A stretch of DNA of 40,028 bases from HK-STAS-PATE-36 sp964610345 (lineage in GTDB: Bacteria > Patescibacteriota > Saccharimonadia > Saccharimonadales > JAGQNJ01). A program made the translations under genes and the position numbers. Position 1 is the stretch's first letter. Each line of letters starts with the position of its first letter. The stretch is from assembly GCA_964610345.1 (NCBI GenBank), contig CAZSVQ010000003.1, positions 1-40,028 of the forward strand. Direction: 5' to 3'. Of this stretch, positions 15,819-23,748 are shown piece by piece. Below the pieces are notes generated by a model. It saw only the letters and a program-made list of their open reading frames with translations. It was not told where the DNA came from and searched no databases.

Positions 15819-18155
15819 ATGAGTTTTGAACAAGTACATATTCCTAAAGATACCGTCATTGATCAGACTATTGTAACTGACCCGGAACTGTTGGCTATAC
15901 AATCAGAATTAAATGATACAGTAACCGAAATTCATGGCCAAATTGATGATTTTGCTATTAGTCTGGACATGGCTAACCCTGTTGACAAGCTCAGTATTAC
16001 CCAAAATACCGTAAATAGCTGGGTTGAAGATATATTAGGTGAAGCCCCAAACTCAGAATTCACAGAAGCTTCTAGGTATCTTCCTGAACTAACTCGAGGT
16101 ACTAAAATTCACTATAAATCCAATGGGTTCAAAGAATTTATAGTTATACCTCTTGCGGATGGGTTAAATTGTTTGACTTTGACTGATGGTGGCAAGAGCT
16201 TTCAAGATGACTTTGAAAATAGCCGAAGTTTTCGCAAAAGTGTAGGGCATCATGTAGGTATTGCCAAAAACCTAATGGAGTATTGGCAAAGTTCAAACAT
16301 TAGTAACATTGAACCATTGTTAACTAGCGAAGCAATCGCTGATTTAAAGAATAAACTATTAACATGTGCGCCAACTCTTCCAAATAAATTCAACTTAGAC
16401 AGTAAGCTGTCAAAAGAAGAAGAAATAAGAAGCTTCAGGGAATATTGCGCTGAATCTATTGTGTCCAATAGTGGTATAGAAAAAAACATAGATCTTAGCG
16501 AAGTTAAACTAGTTGTTATAAATGATCTGCTAAGTGAGTTCAGCAAACCCTGTTTCGCTAACATTTTATCTAAATTTCATAAATACTCTAATAATCCTCC
16601 ATTAACTATGTTGGGATACTATGTAGACACGCTTCACCAAACGGATTCTTCTTCAACAGTAGAATTACACCAAGAGCTATTACTGGAAGATAAAGAAAAC
16701 CGGTTATTCAAAAAACCAAGCCGTAAGTTTACAAAGGTTTTGGATCGAATTTGGGAATTAGCCGAGCTTTATAAAACTATCATTACAGCAGAAGATGTAA
16801 TACAAGATGAACCCATTATTAGTAATAAATTAAAGGATATTTACGAAAATGCTACGATGGAAGAATCGGCGTACATCTCCTCTTCTGTATGTAATAAAAT
16901 ATTTTCAAACCACAAAGAATTATTAGCTTGGTGCAATCAACAAACCACTGATCGATTTTCTGAAGTCAAAGAGCAAGTACTATTTATTGATAGTCAAAGA
17001 TCAGAAGCCGCTAGCCAAATTAAGAAATCAATAATGTTACTGCCTTTGCCTCGTGCGCTCAACCATGAGGTTGTAGGCGATTTAGATTATATTACAAAAA
17101 ACTTCATCGCCAAAGCTATAGATAAATGGGAGATTGGATTTCAACTTGATCAATTACAGCCAGAGATAGAATCACGAATAAGCCGTATTGCAGAAATTGA
17201 TGCTCAATACGAATTGTCAAATTCAAAAATGCGACAACGAAACCCAGAAATTATGACGTTGGCAAAAATTTTGTCTGATAGTGTCAACAATCATGATCCA
17301 TTGACTGTTGAATCTTCTAGACGATTAGTAGCTCTATTGGAAGGCCTTTACATTGAACGAACTGGTCAAGATGCAAACATGGAAGAGATAGTTGATTGCT
17401 ATCTTCAAGATGCCGATGAGCTAAAAAAATTAATACTTGAGCTTGAATTTTTAGGTTCCGATAATAAATCCAGTAAATTTCTTGAATCAATAAACTTACT
17501 AGACGAACTTATTGATGCTGGGATTTTTGATAACAAAAACCCCGGGCTAGCAAGATTTGATGAATTTATATTAACTTACCTAATGTCAAAATACCCCTCT
17601 GAAGAAACTACCGATGTTCGAACAATAAACCCTGAAGAAAACTCTGAACTTGATGAAACTATATTACCAATCGAAACAATTAATCAAGCTGATTTTGAAA
17701 ATATAAAAGTGTTTCCACCTGGTGCTTCAGAATCTGAAATTATAGATGATTTTGCTACAAGAATCGAAGAAAATGACTTGCCCAATATTGAATGGGAGCG
17801 AATAAAGCGCTTAATTGAACTGCGCGACAAGTTTGTTGACCAAAAACTGGATGTAAATTTTATGCGAACTCAACACGCTAGCTGGCAAGTTCTGCCGTTC
17901 TTTATACTAGAAGCCAAATTACCCGACACGACAAAAAGTGTAGTTATTGTCGAAAGTCCCGTTTATGGTAATGCAACCTACGTTTATAGAGAGGCCGAGA
18001 ACCGCCCAAAATGGCGTGATGTTGTCCAGTTATCTCGGCGTGAGGCAAGGGCATTCGGCGCAACTGCCATGGTGCATGTTGACAGCAAAAAGCTAAACAA
18101 ACACTTTACTAAAGTCTGGAACAAAGTTATCAGCGAACTTACAATACACCAATAA
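15819..18155 (+). CDS. Large unrecognised cytoplasmic protein
   Basis: This 778-residue protein matches no family I can name. It has no signal peptide and no membrane segment, is acidic, and seems mostly alpha-helical with short charged heptad-like stretches. An acidic low-complexity linker (PEENSELDETILPIETINQ) lies near residue 605. It separates a long N-terminal region from a C-terminal block (about 635-778) that looks like a folded domain with alternating strands and helices (SWQVLPFFILEAKLP, SVVIVESPVYGNATYVYRE, REARAFGATAMVHVDSKK). ATG 15819 is set by the perfect promoter just upstream; TTG 15810 falls within the -10 box. It is monocistronic, divergent from the ATP synthase operon. Function unknown. 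Confidence 0.82.
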   Translation: MSFEQVHIPKDTVIDQTIVTDPELLAIQSELNDTVTEIHGQIDDFAISLDMANPVDKLSITQNTVNSWVEDILGEAPNSEFTEASRYLPELTRGTKIHYKSNGFKEFIVIPLADGLNCLTLTDGGKSFQDDFENSRSFRKSVGHHVGIAKNLMEYWQSSNISNIEPLLTSEAIADLKNKLLTCAPTLPNKFNLDSKLSKEEEIRSFREYCAESIVSNSGIEKNIDLSEVKLVVINDLLSEFSKPCFANILSKFHKYSNNPPLTMLGYYVDTLHQTDSSSTVELHQELLLEDKENRLFKKPSRKFTKVLDRIWELAELYKTIITAEDVIQDEPIISNKLKDIYENATMEESAYISSSVCNKIFSNHKELLAWCNQQTTDRFSEVKEQVLFIDSQRSEAASQIKKSIMLLPLPRALNHEVVGDLDYITKNFIAKAIDKWEIGFQLDQLQPEIESRISRIAEIDAQYELSNSKMRQRNPEIMTLAKILSDSVNNHDPLTVESSRRLVALLEGLYIERTGQDANMEEIVDCYLQDADELKKLILELEFLGSDNKSSKFLESINLLDELIDAGIFDNKNPGLARFDEFILTYLMSKYPSEETTDVRTINPEENSELDETILPIETINQADFENIKVFPPGASESEIIDDFATRIEENDLPNIEWERIKRLIELRDKFVDQKLDVNFMRTQHASWQVLPFFILEAKLPDTTKSVVIVESPVYGNATYVYREAENRPKWRDVVQLSRREARAFGATAMVHVDSKKLNKHFTKVWNKVISELTIHQ

Positions 18156-18166
18156 ATTTAAACCAA

Positions 18167-18186
18167 ACTTATAATAATTTATAAGT
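18167..18186 (+). terminator. AT-rich hairpin after the 778-residue protein gene
   Basis: ACTTATAA (18167-18174) pairs with TTATAAGT (18179-18186) around a TAAT loop. There is no clean U-tract after it, so termination is only possible. Confidence 0.35.
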
Positions 18187-18269
18187 ATAATGTTAATTTT
18201 AATTTCAGTAACATAACGTAATTGAATACGAACACATGTTTGATGCAAAGAATTTTTATACTAAACTAT

Positions 18270-18636
18270 TCCTAAAATAACCATAAAGATAGTAGTACCT
18301 AGATTACCAATACCCGGGGTAGTAATGGATGTCAATGGGGCAAATACTTGAACGTATCCCAAAAATACAGATGATTCCATAAAATCAATGCAATACCTCC
18401 ATCTCTTGGCCCTACAAGGCCAAGAGGCCCAATTGGAACAAACTAGTGACACTAGGTCAATTGGTAGTACTGGTGCAACTGGTAGTGCTGATAGAAACGG
18501 AGCAACTGGATCTAGTGTACCAATAAGAGCTATATACTCACAAAGCGCAACAGGATTAGTTGGTGCTACTTGTGCTAGTGTGAATGATGCTGGTGTATCC
18601 GACGTAGAGATTGTGCTCAATCCGTACGAACCATAA
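18270..18636 (+). pseudogene. Decayed collagen-like (Gly-X-Thr) protein gene
   Basis: This 530-nt stretch between genes (18156-18685) holds no intact gene but the remains of one. Collagen-like triplets appear in different frames and are broken by stops: VVPRLPIPGVV then a TGA near 18350, GPTRPRGPIGTN then a TAG near 18435, and finally SIGSTGATGSADRNGATGS in the frame that runs to the TAA at 18636. The last piece ends in a globular-looking tail (IYSQSATGLVGATCASV...VSDVEIVLNPYEP). At least two frameshifts separate the pieces. The open frame on the other strand is an antisense shadow. It probably derives from a secreted bacterial collagen-like protein. It could alternatively be a short live gene starting at ATG 18388, but no ribosome site precedes that. 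Confidence 0.55.
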
Positions 18637-18670
18637 AGCGTACCCTTATTAAATTTTACCTAAGGAAATA

Positions 18671-18679
18671 TGCTACAAT
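18671..18679 (+). promoter_or_regulatory. Extended -10 promoter of the glutaredoxin gene, leaderless
   Basis: TGCTACAAT (TG, one base, TACAAT) ends 6 nt before the ATG at 18686. Confidence 0.6.
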
Positions 18680-18685
18680 AAAGTA

Positions 18686-18928
18686 ATGGTAACTGTATAT
18701 TCTACTCCTACTTGTGCATTTTGTTTTGCGCTTAAAGAATATTTACATGACAAGCAAGTTGATTTTACTGAAAAAGATTTAACTACTGACCCAGATGCTC
18801 AAAAATGGGTACTAAACCACACCGGACAACTAGCCGTGCCGGTTAGTGATATAGACGGTTCTGTAGTTATCGGTTTTGATCGTCCAAAAATAGAAGCCTT
18901 ACTAAGGCAAAAGAAAATTTTAAAATAA
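18686..18928 (+). CDS. Glutaredoxin/NrdH-like thiol oxidoreductase
   Basis: This 80-residue thioredoxin-fold protein has the redox motif C10-A-F-C13 after the first strand (MVTVYSTPTC). It also has a cis-proline (AVP, P52) and the GFDRPKIEALL end helix, as in NrdH/glutaredoxin-like proteins. It would reduce disulfides in the cytoplasm, possibly serving ribonucleotide reductase or another reductase. A leaderless promoter lies directly upstream. An unknown gene and a corrinoid adenosyltransferase gene follow on the same strand, each with its own probable promoter. Confidence 0.9.
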   Translation: MVTVYSTPTCAFCFALKEYLHDKQVDFTEKDLTTDPDAQKWVLNHTGQLAVPVSDIDGSVVIGFDRPKIEALLRQKKILK

Positions 18929-19028
18929 TATAAAGTATTATTAATCACAATATTAGTGTTAGGAAAATCACACGCCATATGTAGCGTTCGATATTGCAAT
19001 GTTACGCTATTTACTATATTGTTCAGGC

Positions 19029-19469
19029 ATGGAGAAACTTGACCCCGCTAAATTACGTGAAGTACCCTCAGCTGAGATAGAGCAGGAGCTTGGGCTTGAG
19101 ACAATTTACTTAATCCAAGATTTTCAAACTCAGATTGCTGACCAAAAAAATTTAGACCCTATTGGCAGAATTACTAGAAATAATCTTTTTCCGCCAGAAG
19201 CCTTGCAGCGACATGGCCCTGAAAAGTTAATCGGTCTACTAGCTTGTAATACCAGTATTTATAGTGATGAGATCGAAGATGCCATAGACGCTGATCCGCT
19301 AACCCAAGCAATAATCCACATGAAGCTGACAGATCCAAACAACATAGACCGCTATACTATAGCACTCAGAGTCCGCCGGACTGTAGTTGCTATCTTGCAT
19401 GACAATATTGGTATAGATTTGGTGCACGATGACTACTTGCCAAATCATTCACCATCATCAGCTGCATAA
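19029..19469 (+). CDS. Unrecognised soluble protein
   Basis: This 146-residue protein has unknown function, no membrane segment and one cysteine (in LLACNTS). It is acidic and probably helical. ATG 19029 is preferred over ATG 18999 because a TATATT box at 19015-19020 ends 8 nt upstream, in keeping with neighbouring leaderless genes, and the ten extra residues from 18999 overlap that box. The next gene begins 17 nt after its stop codon with its own -10 box. Confidence 0.7.
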   Translation: MEKLDPAKLREVPSAEIEQELGLETIYLIQDFQTQIADQKNLDPIGRITRNNLFPPEALQRHGPEKLIGLLACNTSIYSDEIEDAIDADPLTQAIIHMKLTDPNNIDRYTIALRVRRTVVAILHDNIGIDLVHDDYLPNHSPSSAA

Positions 19470-19471
19470 GT

Positions 19472-19477
19472 TATAAT
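19472..19477 (+). promoter_or_regulatory. -10 box of the adenosyltransferase gene, leaderless
   Basis: A perfect TATAAT (19472-19477) lies just past the preceding stop codon and ends 9 nt before the ATG at 19487. No clear -35 was identified. Confidence 0.55.
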
Positions 19478-19486
19478 AGCTTCGTA

Positions 19487-20059
19487 ATGGCATTTGAGGA
19501 TTATCAGCAAAGAGATTCGGTAATTATTGTTTACACTGGTGATAGCAAAGGCAAAACTAGCGCCTCACTAGGGTTAATGGTGCGAGCTCTTGGCAACCGC
19601 TGGAACGTGGCTTATATTCAATTTATTAAATATTGGGGAGTTGGCGAACACGCTTTTATCCGCGACATTCAAGGGCTTTATAAAGATCAACTCTACTTTT
19701 ATAAAGGCGGGAAGGGTTTTTATAACGCAGGTGATTTGAGCCCTCAGCAAGTTACCGACAGTCAGCACAAAGAAGCTGCCAAAGCAACTTACGATGAAGC
19801 ATTAAACGCTATTTTATCGGGCAAATACAACCTTGTAATTTGTGATGAAATTAACAATGCCGTAAATGATGGGTTATTGGATATTGCACAGCTTAAAAAA
19901 TTATTGCAATCTGCCCGCAAACACCAAGTTAGCTTATGTTTGACTGGTCGTAACTTTCCAGACAGTTTATTCCCATTAGTAGATATTGCTACAAACATGA
20001 CTAAAATCAAACATCATTTTGACGATAAGTTTCTTGCCAACAAAGGTATTGATTACTAG
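19487..20059 (+). CDS. cobO: Cob(I)alamin adenosyltransferase, CobA/CobO/BtuR family
   Basis: This 190-residue P-loop enzyme would transfer the adenosyl group of ATP to a reduced corrinoid. The nucleotide loop is GDSKGKTSAS (residues 18-27) after VIIVYTG. CDEINNAV matches the conserved DE(I/L) strand, and the C-terminal KIKHHFDDKFLANKGIDY matches the family's MKHPF...QKGIEF end. Length is normal. No other cobalamin gene is present in the window, so it probably serves salvage of an imported corrinoid for an AdoCbl-dependent enzyme encoded elsewhere. The substrate is inferred from the family. Confidence 0.9.
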   Translation: MAFEDYQQRDSVIIVYTGDSKGKTSASLGLMVRALGNRWNVAYIQFIKYWGVGEHAFIRDIQGLYKDQLYFYKGGKGFYNAGDLSPQQVTDSQHKEAAKATYDEALNAILSGKYNLVICDEINNAVNDGLLDIAQLKKLLQSARKHQVSLCLTGRNFPDSLFPLVDIATNMTKIKHHFDDKFLANKGIDY

Positions 20060-20129
20060 TTAAGTTAGAAATCAATAAAAACACATATACTTAACCTTAC
20101 TGAATCTTATTTTAATAATAAATGGTACT

Positions 20130-20516
20130 TTATTTATTATTTTTACGTAGTTTTATAATTTTTCGGCGTTCACGCTCGCTTGTTCCACCCCATATGCCAA
20201 AATCTTCACGATTATCTATGGCAAATTCTAGGCAATCTTCTCTTACCACACATTCATTACAGATTGCTTTAGCCGCTCTTACGCCTTTAATATTTTTAGG
20301 GAAGAAAACTATGGTTTCTTGATCAACACATTCGCCCAATGCTTTCCAGGCTAGTAAATCTTCTCTTGATCCTACAATTTTATCTGTTTTATTAACAAAA
20401 CTGTCGGGAGTATCTCTGGGCTCAAGTTCAAAATTTGATTCCAGATTTTCACGAATATCATTTAATCGGTGAGGAGTTATTCCGTCATCAGTTATAAATG
20501 TAACGTCTTTGTGCAT
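20130..20516 (-). CDS. WhiB-family iron-sulfur regulator
   Basis: This 128-residue protein has all WhiB marks: four cysteines in the order C63-x22-C86-x2-C89-x5-C95 to hold a [4Fe-4S] cluster, the G-I-W-G-G turn (107-111), and a basic tail (SERERRKIIKLRKNNK) for DNA contact. WhiB proteins bind sigma factor region 4 and act as redox or NO-responsive regulators in Actinobacteria. ATG 20516 is chosen because a TATACT -10 ends 7 nt upstream; the longer upstream frame would run through the promoter. The first 50 residues are not conserved in the family. Finding it outside Actinobacteria is notable. Confidence 0.9.
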   Translation of the reverse strand: MHKDVTFITDDGITPHRLNDIRENLESNFELEPRDTPDSFVNKTDKIVGSREDLLAWKALGECVDQETIVFFPKNIKGVRAAKAICNECVVREDCLEFAIDNREDFGIWGGTSERERRKIIKLRKNNK

Positions 20517-20523
20517 AAACAAT

Positions 20524-20552
20524 AGTATACAATTTGTTAAAGTTTTTTGCAA
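20524..20552 (-). promoter_or_regulatory. Promoter of the whiB-like gene, leaderless
   Basis: On the minus strand TTGCAA (20547-20552), a 17-nt spacer and TATACT (20524-20529) end 7 nt before the ATG at 20516. Confidence 0.7.
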
Positions 20553-20558
20553 GAAATA

Positions 20559-20588
20559 TTGCAAATATTTAACCTTACAATATAGACT
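20559..20588 (+). promoter_or_regulatory. Promoter of the thermonuclease gene, leaderless
   Basis: TTGCAA (20559-20564), an 18-nt spacer and TAGACT (20583-20588) end 6 nt before the GTG at 20595. It lies back to back with the whiB promoter, only a few bases apart, so the two may influence each other. Confidence 0.5.
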
Positions 20589-20594
20589 AATAAA

Positions 20595-21199
20595 GTGATA
20601 ATAGGTAAGCGCCAAAGCAAAAAAATATTTACACTAATACTAGGAATATTAATTATTGGACTTGGGGCAATTATCGAAAAACAGGGTTGGAACGACTCAA
20701 TAAAACCCCAAATTCAACAAATTAATCAAGCAACAACTGCAGGCACTTATAAAATTATTAGCATTGATGANNNNNNNNNNCAGTAGTGGTTGATATGGAT
20801 GGCCATAAAGAAACTATACGCTTTATTGGTGTAGATACGCCTGAAGTAAAAGACCCGCGTAAACCTGTCCAATGCTTTGGAAGATCTGCCAGCGCATTTA
20901 CCAAACAATTAATTGGCAATCAACCAGTTAGGTTAGAAGCTGATCCAGAAAATTCCAATCGTGACCGTTACAACCGTTTGCTTCGGTATGTCTACTTGCC
21001 AGATGGTACACTTGTAAATAGTGAAATTATTAAACAAGGTTACGGTTTTGCCTATGTTGGATTTCCGTTTACCAAAAAAGTCGAATTCAAGAACCTCGAA
21101 GACCAAGCTAGGCAAGCCAATCTAGGACTATGGGGCGGCTGTCAACTAACGCCAAACCAGTATGGCGGATATACAACCAACACCGAACCTAATCCATAG
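20595..21199 (+). CDS. Membrane-anchored thermonuclease (SNase family, spans a gap)
   Basis: This is a staphylococcal-nuclease-like enzyme of about 200 residues, probably Ca2+-dependent, degrading nucleic acids outside the membrane. Residues 10-27 (KIFTLILGILIIGLGAII) form an N-terminal membrane anchor or signal. The catalytic core shows IRFIGVDTPE (first Arg, Asp and Glu of the active site) and RDRYNRLLRYVY (second catalytic Arg region), then LWGGC near the end. Ten Ns (20771-20780) fall just before the core, hiding the usual DGDT strand; the frames meet if the true gap is 3n+2. A GTG start is supported by the promoter 6 nt upstream. Such a nuclease fits an organism that salvages nucleotides from its host. 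Confidence 0.88.
20771..20780. other. Assembly gap (10 N)
   Basis: This gap lies inside the thermonuclease gene and splits it into two apparent frames. The true length should be 3n+2. Confidence 0.97.
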
Positions 21200-22031
21200 G
21201 GTGTTTACGAGCTTGCCTGGTTGCAAACAGTTGACGGATATCAAAGCCCTTCTTTTCATCATCATACATTAACCGAACAGGTCTTAGTAAAAAGTAAGCA
21301 AATATATAAGTAGCCATAGCAAATTTTGTAGTGTTTGTCTCTATTCCATGGTGGGCAAATGATGATTTGTAAAATGAAATATAGCGGTAAAAGTCCTTAG
21401 GGTTATTATCAAACCGGCGAGCAGACATACCAACTACCATTTTTGAATTATAAGCAATGTGTTCGTTGTGCTTGGTTAGATGTATACCGATGTCTAAATC
21501 TTCATGAACATCTTTTCGTTTACAAAACTCGTTTCTGTATTTTTGCCAGACACTACGTTTGAGCGCCATGTTTGTCCCAAATAAGTACGGGAAATCGTCA
21601 TTAAACTTATCAATTGCTTGACGAATTGTTTTGTCAATCTTAAAACCAGCTCGTCTAAACGGCATATCATAATAAACAACTGGGCCAGTTGCGGCACCGA
21701 TCATACCATTTAAGAAAATTTTACGAACATTGGCACACCAATTTTCAGCTAATATAGAATCGGCATCAACCCGACCCAAAATATCACCAGTTGCCGTGTC
21801 AAAACCCTTATTCCGAGCATGCAATACACCTTGTTTTTTCTCTTGAATTAAAGTTACAAAAGGGAAGGATTGAGCAATTTTAACAGTGTTGTCAGTAGAA
21901 TTATTATCAACCACAATAACCTCATTTGGCATTTCAGTTTGCCAAGCAATACTTTCCAGACAAGTCTTTAGGTGACTTTGTTCGTTATATACTGGTATAA
22001 TTATGGATAATGTTAATGGTTTTTTATACAC
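21189..22031 (-). CDS. Family 2 glycosyltransferase
   Basis: This 280-residue GT-A fold enzyme transfers a sugar from a nucleotide sugar, probably to an envelope polymer or lipid. It has the N-terminal LSIIIPVYNEQSHLKTCLES, VVDNNSTDNT (41-50), the metal-binding D89-A-D91 in GRVDADS, and HEDLDIGIHL as the catalytic ED region. A hydrophobic stretch near 238-254 could attach it to the membrane. It starts with GTG 22031, with an extended -10 (TGTTACACT) 10 nt upstream. Its 3' end overlaps the convergent thermonuclease gene by 11 nt. It is divergent, by 20 nt, from the glycoside-hydrolase-like gene. Confidence 0.9.
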   Translation of the reverse strand: MYKKPLTLSIIIPVYNEQSHLKTCLESIAWQTEMPNEVIVVDNNSTDNTVKIAQSFPFVTLIQEKKQGVLHARNKGFDTATGDILGRVDADSILAENWCANVRKIFLNGMIGAATGPVVYYDMPFRRAGFKIDKTIRQAIDKFNDDFPYLFGTNMALKRSVWQKYRNEFCKRKDVHEDLDIGIHLTKHNEHIAYNSKMVVGMSARRFDNNPKDFYRYISFYKSSFAHHGIETNTTKFAMATYIFAYFLLRPVRLMYDDEKKGFDIRQLFATRQARKHPMD

Positions 22032-22041
22032 GATAGAACTA

Positions 22042-22050
22042 AGTGTAACA
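22042..22050 (-). promoter_or_regulatory. Extended -10 of the glycosyltransferase gene
   Basis: On the minus strand TGTTACACT (TG, one base, TACACT) ends 10 nt before the GTG at 22031. The divergent plus-strand start (22052) lies immediately beyond. Confidence 0.45.
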
Positions 22051-22051
22051 A

Positions 22052-23254
22052 ATGAAGAATAAACGTAAAACTAAATCAACATCAAAAACTCTTCGCCACT
22101 TGCCAAAAAGAGCAGTCAAACATGTTCACACAAAAGTAAAGCCTCATGCCCAAAAAGCTCACGGCTGGTATAAATCAAGGAATCTGTTTCAGAAAATTGC
22201 AATTTGGCTACTACTACTATTGATTGCACTAATAAGTTGTATGTACGGTATAGCCCGCTGCTACATTACACAAAACCAACACAAACCAATGCATGTTGGA
22301 GTAACATTCATTCCGCGATATGCCCGCTATTATGATCTAGACCCTCAACAAACGATGCGCGCCCTTATAGATGAGCTAAACATCAAACAGTTCAGGTTAG
22401 TAAGTTATTGGAATGAACATGAACCAGAACCAGGCAAATACGATTTTAAAGAACTCGACTGGCAATTTAAATATGCTGAAGAAGCGGGAGCTAAAGTTTC
22501 ACTAGCAATTGGGCTTCGTCAACCACGTTGGCCCGAATGCCATATGCCAAATTGGGCAATGAATATGCCAAAAGAGCAGTGGCAAGAAGAACTCAAAAGG
22601 TATATGCAGGTTGTAATTGAGCGCTACAAAAATAGCCCTGCACTAGAAAGTTACCAACTTGAAAACGAGTATTTTTTGAAAGTTTTTGGTGAATGCCCCG
22701 ATCATAGCCGAGACCGGCTGATTGATGAGTTTAATTTTGTTAAACAGATTGACCCTAGCAAACCGGTAATTGTCAGCCGAAGTAATAACGCAATTGGGCT
22801 ACCAATCGGTGACCCTCGTCCTGATATGTCTGGAGTGTCAATCTATAAAAGAGTGTGGGATAAAAACATAACTAAACGCTACTTTGAATATCCGTTCCCG
22901 GCTTGGTTTTATGGCTTTTTAGCTGGAGCTGGCAAGCTTGCCACTGGCAAAGATATGATAATCCACGAGCTCCAGGCTGAACCGTGGGCCCCATCCGAGA
23001 CTAAAACTGCAAGCTTGGCAGAACAAGATAAATCTCTTAACCCTAGAAGATTGCGGGGTAGGTTCCATTTTGGTGAAGCAACTGGTATGCGAGAAATGTA
23101 TCTGTGGGGGGCCGAATGGTGGTATTGGCGTAAAGTCAAACACAATGATCACGGTGTATGGGATGTCGCCAGGGAAGAGATAAGGCGGATCCAACAAAGT
23201 CAAAATAGTTGTGAAGTTCAACTTGACCCTAACCAACCACGACCTGGGTGTTAA
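22052..23254 (+). CDS. Membrane-anchored glycoside-hydrolase-like protein
   Basis: This 400-residue protein has a strongly basic Lys/His-rich N-terminal tail (1-45), one membrane helix (about 47-68) and an outside domain that resembles clan GH-A (beta/alpha)8 glycosidases. Supporting motifs are RLVSYWNEHEPEPGKYDF (early strand and loop), YQLENEY with N205-E206 as candidate acid/base, and IIHELQAEPW with E306 or E310 as candidate nucleophile. The exact GH family cannot be set by eye. The pairing with a divergent glycosyltransferase suggests envelope glycan building and trimming. No clear ribosome site precedes the ATG. Confidence 0.72.
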   Translation: MKNKRKTKSTSKTLRHLPKRAVKHVHTKVKPHAQKAHGWYKSRNLFQKIAIWLLLLLIALISCMYGIARCYITQNQHKPMHVGVTFIPRYARYYDLDPQQTMRALIDELNIKQFRLVSYWNEHEPEPGKYDFKELDWQFKYAEEAGAKVSLAIGLRQPRWPECHMPNWAMNMPKEQWQEELKRYMQVVIERYKNSPALESYQLENEYFLKVFGECPDHSRDRLIDEFNFVKQIDPSKPVIVSRSNNAIGLPIGDPRPDMSGVSIYKRVWDKNITKRYFEYPFPAWFYGFLAGAGKLATGKDMIIHELQAEPWAPSETKTASLAEQDKSLNPRRLRGRFHFGEATGMREMYLWGAEWWYWRKVKHNDHGVWDVAREEIRRIQQSQNSCEVQLDPNQPRPGC

Positions 23255-23258
23255 GCAC

Positions 23259-23287
23259 TTGCTTTTTGCGTAGTTTATTGCGATACT
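23259..23287 (+). promoter_or_regulatory. Promoter of smpB, leaderless
   Basis: TTGCTT (23259-23264), a 17-nt spacer and GATACT (23282-23287) end 9 nt before the ATG at 23297. Confidence 0.5.
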
Positions 23288-23296
23288 AGTTTTATT

Positions 23297-23746
23297 ATGA
23301 AGAAAAAGTCTCAAAATACCGGCAAAATCACCAATCGACGTGCGCGATTTGATTATGAACTGGGCGAAGATCTAATTGCCGGGGTGGTGTTAAGTGGCAA
23401 AGAAGCCAAAGCCTTGCGCCAAGGCCATGCTCATCTTAGGGGTGCTTTTGTTTCGCCTAAGGATGGGGAACTAATGCTAGTCAACGCCACAATCGCTAAC
23501 GGCAAAACATTTATCATACCTGAGGCAGAGCAAACTCGTAGTCGTAAGTTGTTAGCGAGTAAAAAACAAATTAACGCTTTAATTGATGCCAAAAACCAAG
23601 GTAAGTCTATTGTTCCATTAGAGTTTTTAATTAACGGTCGTTACATAAAACTAAAAATTGCTGTGGGCAGAGGCAAAAAGCGTTATGATAAACGCCAAAC
23701 TATCAAAAAGCGCGACCAAATGCGCGATATTGCTCGTAATTTATAA
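23297..23746 (+). CDS. smpB: SsrA-binding protein SmpB
   Basis: This 149-residue partner of tmRNA works in trans-translation to rescue stalled ribosomes. Recognisable blocks are ITNRRARFDYELGEDLIAGV and LSGKEAKALRQGHAHLRGAFV at the start (residues 11-52) and the basic C-terminal tail GKKRYDKRQTIKKRDQMRDI that reaches into the decoding centre. Length is normal. It is tail to tail with the ABC permease gene, with only 2 nt between stop codons. The tmRNA gene itself was not seen in the window. Confidence 0.94.
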   Translation: MKKKSQNTGKITNRRARFDYELGEDLIAGVVLSGKEAKALRQGHAHLRGAFVSPKDGELMLVNATIANGKTFIIPEAEQTRSRKLLASKKQINALIDAKNQGKSIVPLEFLINGRYIKLKIAVGRGKKRYDKRQTIKKRDQMRDIARNL

Positions 23747-23748
23747 AA

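Noticed and set aside
18261..18620. 119-residue open frame on the minus strand
   Set aside because: It is the antisense of the collagen-like remnant (APVAPVLP mirrors Gly-Ala-Thr codons) and has no start signals.
20517..20615. 33-residue N-terminal extension of the WhiB protein
   Set aside because: It would run through a perfect-spacing promoter and gives a hydrophobic Cys-containing peptide not found in WhiB proteins.
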